DNA from: Periplaneta americana
Lineage: Eukaryota > Arthropoda > Insecta > Blattodea > Blattidae
Direction of reading: 5' to 3'
DNA: 64,000 nucleotides
Assembly: GCF_040183065.1 (NCBI RefSeq)
Contig: NW_027185566.1
Location: forward strand, 946,501-1,010,500
Every line of letters starts with the position of its first letter. Position 1 is the stretch's first letter. Below the pieces are notes generated by a model. That model was given only the letters and a program-made list of their open reading frames with translations, was not told the origin of the DNA and did no database searches. The translations under genes were made by a program, and so were the position numbers. Positions 38,410-46,481 of the stretch are shown here, piece after piece.

Positions 38410-38836
38410 AGTGCGAGTAAAACTCTTTTTCAAATCGACTCACTCTTCTCATCCGTTTTAAGGGGCATTTAAATGCTCTGTTTATATTCTGTATGAGTAA
38501 TGATTCTCTGGTATTATAATGAGGCAAACTGTAGAGTTATTGAAGTTAACATCTTTTGATAATCCATATAATATTTCCTCATAACGAGGCTTCGTCAATA
38601 TCATAAGGGACTAAAAGAATCGTTTTAGATAAAGAAAGACTGAATTTTTAAAAATCTTTATATAAAGCATTTTTAGTAAAAATATAGTTACAAAAAGTAA
38701 TATGGAACGACTCGTAATAAATCCTTTTTAATTTGTAGAAATTAAGCATGTATAACTTTATGATAAAAATCAAGTAAATTACAATTTATTAACAATAAAA
38801 AAGATGAATAAGTAAAAAATTAACACTGGAGAATAA

Positions 38837-38859
38837 AAGAGGGAGAAGACCTCCCTCTT
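38837..38859 (-). terminator. Terminator after dxs
   Basis: The stem AAGAGGGAG/CTCCCTCTT (9 bp, 5-nt loop) lies about 70 nt past the dxs stop; on the minus strand it runs straight into TTTTATTC. This fits an intrinsic terminator for dxs. Confidence 0.6.
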
Positions 38860-38926
38860 AGGTAAAAATGATAGAATATCATCTACTTTTTAAAAAGTCA
38901 TCGTTCTGTCACACCATCTTTCGCGT

Positions 38927-40681
38927 CTATTTTTCTTTTAAAATATCCGTAACTATTAATTCTGGAGTTAGATGAAATCTCTTATAGAGTTGATCCAGAG
39001 GGATTCTATCCGTAAATTCTTTTTCCGCACCAAAATTGAGAACTTTCATATCAGTAGGTCCGTAAAAACTCGCAATTTTTGCACCAAAACCACCTTCCAC
39101 TTGTCCATCCTCCAAGGTAACAACTATTTTATGATCTTTCTTCAAGCTAGTCATTAATTCTTTGTCTATACCACTCATAAAGCGTGGATTAATCAGTGTA
39201 GGAGAAATATTGTGTTCTTTTAGTTTTTGAGAGACTTCTTTTCCTAAGTGGAGAAAATTACCCAACCCTAAAATAGCCACATCCTGTCCTTTTTCTACAA
39301 CTTTAAATGTATTAATTTTTCCATAATCTTGATCCACAGGCTCATCTGCTTCTACTAAAATTTCTGGTACTCTTATAACAACGGGGTGAGATGTCTGATT
39401 TAATCCCCAGTTCAACATAGCAAAATACTCTTGTTGAGTTGTAGGAGCGAGGGAAACAATATTAGGGATGTTGGAAATCATTGGAATATCAAAAATTCCA
39501 AGATGGGTCATATCCGCCCCTTTAATAGATCCTCCAAATACAAGTATAACAGCAGGATTATTGTTTAAAGCGAGATCTTGTGACAATTGATCGTAAGTTC
39601 TTTGAACAAAACTACTCATAACACAAAATACAGGTTTACATCCGCCTTTTGCTAAAGCAGATGCCATCGCAACGGCGTGTTCTTCTGCAATACCCACATC
39701 CACATAGTTGGCTCCGAGGCTATTTCTATTTTCTGGATTTAAACCAAACATGGCCGGTGTTCCAGCATTGATCACAACAATATTTTTATCTTGTTTTATC
39801 TTTTCACTGAGATAATTGAAAGTTATTTTTCCAAAAGGGCTGGCAACACTGATTAAATCAAAAGATTTTTCTCCGCTTTCCCTATCAAAAGGAGCGCTAT
39901 AATGCCAATCTTCTTTGTTTTCTTCGGCAAATTTGTAGCCCTTTCCCTTAATAGTGTGTAAATGGATCACCGTTGGTTTTTGCACATCTTTAACTTTCCC
40001 AAAGAGATCTATTAAATGAGGTAGTGAATTACCCTCTTCCAAATAATGATACTCAAAGCCTAGTGATTTAAACAAATTCAACTGAGCTTCTCCTCGAGTT
40101 TCTCTTAAAGCTCTTAAATTTGTATATAATCCTCCATGATTTTCAGCAATAGACATTTCATTGTCATTCACAATAATAATCATATTACTGTTAAAGGCAG
40201 CTGCATTGTTAAGTCCTTCCAGAGCCTCTCCTCCACTTAGAGCACCATCTCCTATAACGGCAATAACATTCGTTTTTTCACCTTTAATATCCCTAGCCTT
40301 TGCCAAACCACATGCCAAACTAACAGCAGTAGACGTATGGCCAGTGGCAAAAAAATCGTGTTCACTTTCAGCAGGATTAGTATATCCAGAAATCTTACTC
40401 ATATCTTCATCTTTTAAAAATCCATTTTTACGTCCTGTTAATATTTTATGGATATAACTCTGATGAGATATGTCATAAACTATTTTGTCCTGAGGGGAAT
40501 CAAAAACATAATGCAGTGCAATAGTGGGTTCAACAAAACCTAAATTAGGTCCAACGTGCCCTCCCAGCTTACTATTTCTGTACAAAACAGCATCTCTGAT
40601 TTCAACAGCTAATGCATCCAGATCTTTCAAATCAAAATTTTTAAGGTCTTTTGGTGAATTCATATTTTCTAAATATTTCAT
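38927..40681 (-). CDS. dxs: 1-deoxy-D-xylulose-5-phosphate synthase
   Basis: This 584-aa thiamine-diphosphate enzyme joins pyruvate and glyceraldehyde 3-phosphate in the first step of the MEP isoprenoid pathway. Visible motifs are SPKDLKNFDLKDLDALAVEIR, GGHVGPNLGFVEPTIALHYVF, the ThDP/Mg motif GDGALSGGEALEGLNNA, and IAEEHAVAMASALAKGG of the pyrimidine-binding domain. It is shorter than classical DXS (about 620 aa), and some motifs differ (GHTSTAVS rather than GHSSTSIS), which suggests a divergent subgroup. AAGGAG supports the ATG. ispH of the same pathway lies near 54.5 kb. Confidence 0.9.
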   Translation of the reverse strand: MKYLENMNSPKDLKNFDLKDLDALAVEIRDAVLYRNSKLGGHVGPNLGFVEPTIALHYVFDSPQDKIVYDISHQSYIHKILTGRKNGFLKDEDMSKISGYTNPAESEHDFFATGHTSTAVSLACGLAKARDIKGEKTNVIAVIGDGALSGGEALEGLNNAAAFNSNMIIIVNDNEMSIAENHGGLYTNLRALRETRGEAQLNLFKSLGFEYHYLEEGNSLPHLIDLFGKVKDVQKPTVIHLHTIKGKGYKFAEENKEDWHYSAPFDRESGEKSFDLISVASPFGKITFNYLSEKIKQDKNIVVINAGTPAMFGLNPENRNSLGANYVDVGIAEEHAVAMASALAKGGCKPVFCVMSSFVQRTYDQLSQDLALNNNPAVILVFGGSIKGADMTHLGIFDIPMISNIPNIVSLAPTTQQEYFAMLNWGLNQTSHPVVIRVPEILVEADEPVDQDYGKINTFKVVEKGQDVAILGLGNFLHLGKEVSQKLKEHNISPTLINPRFMSGIDKELMTSLKKDHKIVVTLEDGQVEGGFGAKIASFYGPTDMKVLNFGAEKEFTDRIPLDQLYKRFHLTPELIVTDILKEK

Positions 40682-40709
40682 TCCTGTACTCCTTTTTTTA
40701 TTTACACTA

Positions 40710-40740
40710 AATATAAAACCTTAGAGTAACTCTAAGGCAA
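40710..40740 (-). promoter_or_regulatory. dxs promoter with MerR/SoxR-like dyad in a 19-bp spacer
   Basis: On the minus strand TTGCCT and TATATT are 19 nt apart, with the perfect dyad CCTTAGAGTTACTCTAAGG (40719-40737) overlapping the end of the -35 box and filling most of the spacer. An overlong 19-bp spacer filled by a dyad is the hallmark of promoters activated by MerR-family regulators such as SoxR. Transcription would start about 28 nt before the dxs ATG. The dyad could instead be a hairpin terminator, as TTTTAT follows it. Confidence 0.5.
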
Positions 40741-40811
40741 GAGTTTTTTTGAAATTTATTCGGAATAGAAAAATTGGGATTTATTAGCTAAAATGAGTTA
40801 AAAAATAAAAA

Positions 40812-40835
40812 GAGAGGGAAAATATATCCCCCTCC
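40812..40835 (-). terminator. Terminator after fabV
   Basis: On the minus strand GGAGGG pairs with CCCTCT (one G-U pair) around an 11-12-nt loop and is followed by TCTTTTTATTTTTT. It begins 14 nt after the fabV stop codon and is a good intrinsic terminator. Confidence 0.6.
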
Positions 40836-40848
40836 AATAAGAGAATTT

Positions 40849-42045
40849 TTAGGGTTGAAGTTGTTTAAGTTCGTCTAAATTAATATCTTTAGAATACTCC
40901 ACATTATCAAAACCAAAACCGCTCAACTCCAAAAAGTCTTGATAAAATCCCTCAAAGTCGGTTAGATTTTTGAAATTATCTTTGTTGATTTGAGACATAA
41001 TTTTTTCAACTTCCGCTTGAACTTCTGGTTTCATTTCTCGACTATCTGGTCTTAAACGACCTTCTGCATCCATTTCTCTGTGAGTTCCATAAAGCATTTC
41101 TTTTAGAAATCTATATTTATGTTGAATAGGAACTTCATGAAGTCCTTTTTCTTTCATGACCTTATATAAAGCTGCCGCATAAAGAGGAAAAAGAGGAATA
41201 TAAGCACTTGCCTTGGTCGTCACGGCTTTACTAACACAAATCACAGCCTCACCTTGATATTTAGATTTCATCAGTTCATTCAGCTGATCTGCTGTCTTTT
41301 CTAAATCTCTTTTGGAAGCACCTAAAGTTCCATCTTTATAGATAGGATAAGTTGTTGCAGATCCATAATAAGACTCCGCAAATGTTTTTGCATGAGGGGC
41401 TAAAACACCTGCTTTATCTAAAGCTTGAATCCATAATGCCCAGTCTTCTCCGCCCATAACTTTAATGGTATCTGCAATTTCTTGTTCGGTTGCTTCTTCC
41501 ATAATTCCATCATCCATTGTTCCCGCTTCCAAGTTAATGGTAGGGGCATTCACCTTCCCTGTGGTACTTTTAATAGAAGAAGAATAAGTTACCCCCGTTA
41601 CTGGGTCTGTTCTTCGTGGAGATGCCAAAGAGTAGACAACTAAATCAACACTTCCGCCAAATTCTTTCTGAATATAATCAATCACCTGTGCCTTAATTTC
41701 ATTAGAAAAAGCGTCTCCGATAATATTTTTAACTATTCGTCCTTCTTTTTGAGCCATCTGTTTGAGATAAATATTGTTATACCAACCTGCTGTTCCCATT
41801 CTTTTATCCGTTGGACCAGATTCAAAAGAAACATTAATCACATCTGCATCTGCCCCAAATATCAATGAGATAGCACTCCCCAGCCCATAACCAGAAGATC
41901 CTCCTACAATTAATACTTTTTTAGGTCCTTGAAATTTGCCTTGTCTTTTTACATACTCCACCTGTCTTTTTATAGACTCTTCACATCCTAAGGGATTACA
42001 GTTTAGAGCAATAGAACCTCTGATAATAGGTTTATCTACAACCAT
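40849..42045 (-). CDS. fabV: Trans-2-enoyl-CoA/ACP reductase (FabV/TER)
   Basis: This 398-aa NADH-dependent reductase removes the double bond in the last step of fatty-acid elongation or of butyryl-CoA formation. It shows the Rossmann motif GGSSGYGLGSA near residue 48 and the family's catalytic Tyr236-x8-Lys245 pair (YKDGTLGASK). Length and motifs match the Treponema denticola TER enzyme (397 aa). TER would reduce crotonyl-CoA, FabV an ACP-bound substrate; sequence alone cannot separate the two. AAAGGAG supports the ATG. It ends the pncA-cobB-unknown-fabV run, though 89 bp separates it from the preceding gene. Confidence 0.95.
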   Translation of the reverse strand: MVVDKPIIRGSIALNCNPLGCEESIKRQVEYVKRQGKFQGPKKVLIVGGSSGYGLGSAISLIFGADADVINVSFESGPTDKRMGTAGWYNNIYLKQMAQKEGRIVKNIIGDAFSNEIKAQVIDYIQKEFGGSVDLVVYSLASPRRTDPVTGVTYSSSIKSTTGKVNAPTINLEAGTMDDGIMEEATEQEIADTIKVMGGEDWALWIQALDKAGVLAPHAKTFAESYYGSATTYPIYKDGTLGASKRDLEKTADQLNELMKSKYQGEAVICVSKAVTTKASAYIPLFPLYAAALYKVMKEKGLHEVPIQHKYRFLKEMLYGTHREMDAEGRLRPDSREMKPEVQAEVEKIMSQINKDNFKNLTDFEGFYQDFLELSGFGFDNVEYSKDINLDELKQLQP

Positions 42046-42134
42046 AATTCACTCCTTTTTCTTTTTTATACAATGGTAATAAAATATACTTTCTTTTATC
42101 AATTTTTCTTTATTTTGAACGAAAATATCCCCAC

Positions 42135-42605
42135 TTACCAAAAATCCTTTTGGATTTGCCCCATAAAAATATTCTTGTAGGTATCCGTGATTATGGAACG
42201 ATTAAGGTTTTCCATATAATAACTTGCCCAAGCTCCCTCTATTTTTAAAGCCTGTAAAAAACAGATTTGATCCATAGTTTGAGACCATTTCTCCCTCTCA
42301 AACTGAGTTCCTCCTACAATACAATAATCAGGAGCAGGGATCTCTTTTTGAGAGGAAGAAAGCAAAAATTCTTTCAAAGCTCTCTCTGTTCCATCATTGT
42401 GAGTATCAAAAAAAGCGGCTGTTATACGGTTTTTAGAAAGAGAGGTATATTCCACAATATCCGCATATTGTTCTCCATCCAAAAAGATTTCACTGGGGTG
42501 ATAAAAGCTTTTAAATTTTTCTTTACCCCTAAAATGAATATGAATTTTGTTTAAAGTCTCGTGAATATCTTTTTGTTCGTTGCCCAATAAAAAATATATT
42601 TTCAT
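42135..42605 (-). CDS. Hypothetical protein
   Basis: This 156-aa protein is not recognised. It is cytosolic by appearance, with no signal or membrane segment. It begins MKIYFLLGNEQKDIHETL and contains an alternating strand/helix pattern and PDYCIVGGTQFEREKW, which might be a nucleotide-binding or Rossmann-like strand-turn. GAGAGG supports the ATG. It lies 23 nt after the sirtuin gene in an apparent operon. Function unknown. Confidence 0.6.
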   Translation of the reverse strand: MKIYFLLGNEQKDIHETLNKIHIHFRGKEKFKSFYHPSEIFLDGEQYADIVEYTSLSKNRITAAFFDTHNDGTERALKEFLLSSSQKEIPAPDYCIVGGTQFEREKWSQTMDQICFLQALKIEGAWASYYMENLNRSIITDTYKNIFMGQIQKDFW

Positions 42606-42628
42606 ATAAAGCCTCTCTTCACTATCAA

Positions 42629-43345
42629 TTATAGTTCATTAAAAATATTACCTAATCGTGTGTTAAAAACCAATCCAGCTTGAGTATTCATAAAAGTTTC
42701 CCCTTGATTAATAATCACAAGTTTTTCTGGATATTTAAAATATCTTAAAAGTCCCGCTGCAGGGTACACCTTTAATGAAGTACCTCCTACAATGCAAAGA
42801 TCCGCTTGTTGAAGATCGTTCACCGCCCCTTGTAAAACACGGCTATCTAAACCTTCTTCGTAAAGTACCACATCGGGTCGAATGACTCCTCCACAAGAAC
42901 AAAGTGGAACCAAAGACAAGTTCAGAATATCTCCTAAATTATACTTTTTTCCACATTGCATACAATAGTTTCTGTGTATACTTCCGTGGAGTTCCCATAT
43001 TTTTTTATTCCCTGCTAACTGATGAAGCCCATCAATATTCTGTGTAATAATAGATAAAAGTTTACCTTGTTCTTCCCATCTAGCTAAAACTTGGTGAGTT
43101 TTATTAGGCTGGATATTGGTAAAAATAAGGTTTTTTCTGTAAAATTCATAAAATTTTTCGGGATACCGAACAAAAAAGCTGTGGCTCAGAAGCTCTTCAG
43201 GAGTTTTTTGATAAAGCCCTTCTGCCCCTCTAAAGTCAGGGATTCCACTCTCGGTAGAAACCCCAGCTCCACCAAAAAATACAATCTTTTTACTCTGTTT
43301 TACAGCCTCTTTAAATCTTTCCAATAGTATTTGATTATGACTCAC
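42629..43345 (-). CDS. cobB: Sirtuin, NAD-dependent protein deacylase
   Basis: This 238-aa enzyme removes acyl groups from lysines while splitting NAD to nicotinamide. Motifs: GAGVSTESGIPDFRG (residues 26-40), TQNIDGLHQLAG, the catalytic His120 in ELHGSIH, and zinc cysteines C128/C131 and C149/C151. Length is normal for a bacterial sirtuin. It uses a GTG start with AAGGAG 6 nt upstream, and overlaps the end of pncA by 11 nt, so translation is probably coupled. The nicotinamide it releases is the substrate of the neighbour. Confidence 0.95.
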   Translation of the reverse strand: MSHNQILLERFKEAVKQSKKIVFFGGAGVSTESGIPDFRGAEGLYQKTPEELLSHSFFVRYPEKFYEFYRKNLIFTNIQPNKTHQVLARWEEQGKLLSIITQNIDGLHQLAGNKKIWELHGSIHRNYCMQCGKKYNLGDILNLSLVPLCSCGGVIRPDVVLYEEGLDSRVLQGAVNDLQQADLCIVGGTSLKVYPAAGLLRYFKYPEKLVIINQGETFMNTQAGLVFNTRLGNIFNEL

Positions 43346-43892
43346 AATGCACTCCTTTTGTCTCTAGTTCTTTCCACAGCTCATCCATATTCTCTTTTGA
43401 GTCATTCACTGCTCTTGTCAAAGATTTAATAATTCTTGTAGAAAAACCATATTGAATACTGTCCAATGCCGTGGCTTTAACACAATAATCCGATGCAATC
43501 CCAACAACAAAAACTTCTTGTACTTGGAGAGAATGTAAAATCTGTTCCAAACCTGTCTCTTCAAATGCAGAATATGCCTCTTTGTCGGGATGAACCCCTT
43601 TATAAACAAAAATAGAATTTTCTGGCACATAAAGTTGAGGATGAAAACAACTACCTACAGTATTTGCAACACAGTGCTTTACCCAGTTCCCACCATTGAT
43701 TTTAAAAGAAATATGACTTTCTGGATGAAAATCTTTACTAAAAATAACTGGAATCCCTTCCTGATGCGCTTGAGTAATTTTCTGATTGACAGAGACTACT
43801 AAACTATCCGTATCTTTTACAGCTAATGTTCCTCCAGCACAAAAATCTCTTTGTATATCCACAACAATCAGTGCTTGATTTTTTCCTAACAT
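43335..43892 (-). CDS. pncA: Nicotinamidase
   Basis: This 185-aa enzyme hydrolyses nicotinamide to nicotinic acid for NAD salvage. Catalytic residues are visible: Asp12 in VVDIQRDFCAGG, Lys98, and Cys137 in GIASDYCVKATALDS; metal ligands Asp54, His56 and His60 occur in KDFHPESH. Length is normal. GAGGAG supports the ATG. Overlap with the sirtuin gene downstream ties nicotinamide release to its recycling. Confidence 0.95.
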   Translation of the reverse strand: MLGKNQALIVVDIQRDFCAGGTLAVKDTDSLVVSVNQKITQAHQEGIPVIFSKDFHPESHISFKINGGNWVKHCVANTVGSCFHPQLYVPENSIFVYKGVHPDKEAYSAFEETGLEQILHSLQVQEVFVVGIASDYCVKATALDSIQYGFSTRIIKSLTRAVNDSKENMDELWKELETKGVHCES

Positions 43893-44000
43893 AAAACACT
43901 CCTCACTTTAACACCATTTAAAGATAACAAAACAATAAAATAAACCTCTTTTAGATGGAGTCATATTATATTTTATATTAAAAATATTCGGAGTATCAAT

Positions 44001-44966
44001 ATGCCTCATCACGCTCCTCAACTATTACTCATAGCCCCTGTTTATAACGAAGAAACCGTGTTACCAGAAAGTTGCCATCGGCTAGTGGAACTTCTTTCAG
44101 AGCTTATTAAAGAAAATCTCATTCATCCAAATAGTGGTATTGTTTTGGTGAATGACGGTTCTAAAGATCAATCTTGGAAAGTAATACAAGAACTCGTCCG
44201 AACCTCTGAGTACATACAAGGAATGAATTTATCCAGAAATTTTGGGCAACAAAGTGCAACTTTGGCAGGGTTGTTAGAATTTGAAGCTGAAATCTATATT
44301 TCTATAGATATTGATTTACAAGATGATATTTCCAAAATTAAAGACATGGTGCAAGAATACAAAAATGGAAACCATATTGTTTACGGGGTCAAAAATGATA
44401 GATCTACAGATGGCTTGATAAAACGCTGGTCCGCTAACATTTATTATAAATTAATGAAAATATTAGGGCTCCCATTAGTACCACAGCATTCCGAATTTAG
44501 ACTGATGAGTCATCTGGTCATAGAAAAACTAAAAGAATACCCCGAAAGAAATTTCTTTTTGAGAGGTTTAATTACGAACATCGGTTTACAAAGTTCTAAG
44601 GTCTTTTATAAAAGACAAAAAAGAGTTCAAGGGACATCAAAATACAGTTTATCTAAACTATTAAAACTCGCTTTAGATGGTATATTTGACTTTAGCACAA
44701 CACCATTAAAAGCCATTATTTTAGGGGCTTGGGGGTTCTTTCTCATTTCTATTGGAATTTTTATTTATATTTTTATTTCTTATTTTAACGGACATTCTGC
44801 CTCGGGTTGGGTTTCTATATTGGCATCGCTTTATTTAATTGGCGGTGGAATTATGTTCTCACTGGCTATTTTGGCAGAGTACATTGCAAAAATATATTTA
44901 GAAACAAAGGGACGACCAAGATACATAGTAGAAACTAAAATACATCATAACAGTAAAATGGATTAG
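44001..44966 (+). CDS. GtrB-like membrane glycosyltransferase (GT2)
   Basis: This 321-aa enzyme resembles polyprenyl-phosphate glycosyltransferases (DPM1/GtrB). The GT2 core has APVYNEE at the start, VNDGSKDQSW and SIDIDLQDD as the nucleotide-sugar/metal site, and KRQKRVQGTSKYSLSKL. Two C-terminal helices (about 235-260 and 275-300) anchor it. It would move a sugar from a nucleotide to undecaprenyl phosphate at the inner membrane. GGAG supports the ATG. A GtrA-like flippase gene follows 8 nt downstream, the usual partner. Confidence 0.9.
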   Translation: MPHHAPQLLLIAPVYNEETVLPESCHRLVELLSELIKENLIHPNSGIVLVNDGSKDQSWKVIQELVRTSEYIQGMNLSRNFGQQSATLAGLLEFEAEIYISIDIDLQDDISKIKDMVQEYKNGNHIVYGVKNDRSTDGLIKRWSANIYYKLMKILGLPLVPQHSEFRLMSHLVIEKLKEYPERNFFLRGLITNIGLQSSKVFYKRQKRVQGTSKYSLSKLLKLALDGIFDFSTTPLKAIILGAWGFFLISIGIFIYIFISYFNGHSASGWVSILASLYLIGGGIMFSLAILAEYIAKIYLETKGRPRYIVETKIHHNSKMD

Positions 44967-44974
44967 AAGGATCT

Positions 44975-45382
44975 ATGCCTGTTTATAAAACAATTTTATC
45001 TTTGTGGTTTCGCTTAAGTCAACCTGTTCGATTTGTACTTATAGGGGGCTATAATACAATATTTGCCTATCTTTTGTTTGCTCTTATTTACTTTGTATTG
45101 GAAAATTATTTTTTATCGTTAACTATTTCTTTTATTCTTTCAGTGTTAAATAATTTTGTTGTTTTTAAAATATTTGTCTTTCAAACTCAAAAAAACTGGA
45201 AAAAAGAATTAGCCAAAACCTATGTTTCTTACATCGGGATCTATTTTTTGAATTTGCTACTACTGTGGATTTTTATAGATATCTTTTCTTGGTCAGCCTA
45301 TATGGCTCAGCTGATTTCTTCTATTATTATACCTTTTGTTACTTATTTTTTATTGAAAAGCTTTTCTTTTAAAAGCAAGTAA
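44975..45382 (+). CDS. GtrA-family membrane protein
   Basis: This 135-aa protein has four hydrophobic helices and the GtrA hallmark near the N terminus, VRFVLIGGYNTIFAYLLFALI. GtrA proteins are thought to flip undecaprenyl-phosphate-linked sugars to the outer face of the membrane. AAGGA supports the ATG. With the GtrB-like enzyme just upstream it probably adds a sugar side group to a surface polymer; a third gene that attaches the sugar is not seen nearby. Confidence 0.88.
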   Translation: MPVYKTILSLWFRLSQPVRFVLIGGYNTIFAYLLFALIYFVLENYFLSLTISFILSVLNNFVVFKIFVFQTQKNWKKELAKTYVSYIGIYFLNLLLLWIFIDIFSWSAYMAQLISSIIIPFVTYFLLKSFSFKSK

Positions 45383-45398
45383 TGTTTCACATGAAACA
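45383..45398. other. parS-like site (one-base variant)
   Basis: TGTTTCACATGAAACA differs from the canonical parS palindrome TGTTTCACGTGAAACA at one central base. It lies between convergent genes and is followed by T-rich DNA, so a hairpin terminator is an alternative reading. The identical 16-mer recurs at 46857. Confidence 0.6.
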
Positions 45399-45400
45399 TT

Positions 45401-45751
45401 TTATCGTTTTTGTTTCCAAAAATCTCCAACAGATTTCCAATAATACTCTTTATTTTTATCACCTATGAGTTTATAGTATCCTGCCAAATGCCACGCCCCA
45501 GAAATAGGGCGAGAATACAGTATAATTTCTTTAGCCCATTCAATGAGTCCATTTTCCCATACTGTCTTCTGTTTTTGTTTATGTGCTTGTTTTGCCAATT
45601 GAATTAACGTTAACCAGTCTCCATGAGCTCTAGCAAAAAAAGCAATTTGTGTCTGGTTTTGATATAGAGTAGAATATTCTTTATAAAATTTACCCTGCGG
45701 AAACCCCCACGAACCCAAAAATAAAAAAACAATAACAAAAATTCTTTTCAT
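45401..45751 (-). CDS. Small exported hypothetical protein
   Basis: This 116-aa protein has a likely signal peptide (MKRIFVIVFLFLGSWGFPQG, about 20 residues) and a helical basic domain with Trp and Tyr spaced as in TPR-like repeats (AHGDWLTLIQLAKQAHKQKQ, AWHLAGYYKLIGDKNKEYYW). The repeat call is tentative. No ribosome binding site is clear. It lies 30 nt after mtnN. Function unknown. Confidence 0.6.
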   Translation of the reverse strand: MKRIFVIVFLFLGSWGFPQGKFYKEYSTLYQNQTQIAFFARAHGDWLTLIQLAKQAHKQKQKTVWENGLIEWAKEIILYSRPISGAWHLAGYYKLIGDKNKEYYWKSVGDFWKQKR

Positions 45752-45781
45752 GTAGAAAGTATCGTCTTATTATAAAGAAAA

Positions 45782-46474
45782 TTAATTATTTAAAAACTCC
45801 AAAATAAGTTGAGAAGCATTTTTTGCCGCCAATTCTAAAAATTCCTCGTAACTCCACTTTGCCTCGCCATTCGCCTTATCCGAAATAGAACGAACGATCA
45901 CAAAAGGAACTTTTGCTAGATAAGCTGATTGAGCAATAGCCGCTGCCTCCATTTCAACAGTTTGAGCTTGAGGAAAATGATGATTAAGATAATCCAAGCT
46001 TTCTTGGCTCCCTATAAATTGATCTCCTGAAATTACTGGTCCTAAAGAAATAGGAAGTTGAAGTTTTTGAGCTGTGAGAAATAATTTATCCACAAGATTT
46101 TTATCAGGAAGAAATATATCTGGAAGATTTGGGATTTGACCTAACTTATAGCCAAAATGCCTCACATCCACATCGTGATAAGCTACCGATGACGCAACAA
46201 CAAGATCTCCTTGCTCTTGATGCTCTCGTAATCCTCCTGATACACCAATATTGATAACAACATCGGGACTCAATTTTTCAATAGCAAGAGCCGTTGAAAT
46301 ACCTGCATTGACTTTACCAATACCAGACAAAACAACACTCACAAAATAATCATTCAACATCCCTTCTGTCAATGTAGAATAATTAGAAAGCATATGTTCT
46401 TTTTTATTTTGTAATAGCTCCAGTATGTATTTTTGTTCTACATCCATAGCCGCAACAATGAGTATATTTTTCAT
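45782..46474 (-). CDS. mtnN: 5'-methylthioadenosine/S-adenosylhomocysteine nucleosidase
   Basis: This 230-aa enzyme splits methylthioadenosine and S-adenosylhomocysteine, recycling products of SAM use. It shows VVLSGIGKVNAGISTALAIEKL, VINIGVSGGL, VEMEAAAIAQSAY (nucleoside-binding Glu) and VRSISDKANG (catalytic Asp). Length is normal. AGAGGA supports the ATG. It follows cysS by 7 nt, so sulphur-amino-acid functions are grouped. Confidence 0.96.
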   Translation of the reverse strand: MKNILIVAAMDVEQKYILELLQNKKEHMLSNYSTLTEGMLNDYFVSVVLSGIGKVNAGISTALAIEKLSPDVVINIGVSGGLREHQEQGDLVVASSVAYHDVDVRHFGYKLGQIPNLPDIFLPDKNLVDKLFLTAQKLQLPISLGPVISGDQFIGSQESLDYLNHHFPQAQTVEMEAAAIAQSAYLAKVPFVIVRSISDKANGEAKWSYEEFLELAAKNASQLILEFLNN

Positions 46475-46481
46475 ATATCCT

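Larger units (their letters stand above)
38362..38926. other. A+T-rich gap between ftsH and dxs
   Basis: This 565-bp stretch between convergent genes holds one terminator-like hairpin at each end. Between about 38460 and 38830 I see no open frame with a ribosome binding site, no tRNA and no repeat. The sequence is strongly A+T-rich. Confidence 0.6.

Noticed and set aside
38450-38480. Inverted repeat around GGCATTTAAATGCT
   Set aside because: It is an imperfect A+T-rich palindrome without a gene at a suitable distance; likely chance.
38884-38900. ACTTTTTAAAAAGT palindrome close to the dxs stop
   Set aside because: It has no loop, is purely A+T-rich apart from its ends, and is not followed by a T run; the better terminator is at 38837.
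45383-45398. Reading the TGTTTCACATGAAACA site only as a terminator hairpin
   Set aside because: The same 16-mer occurs inside cysS at 46857 and the canonical form at 48953, so a ParB site explains all three better.
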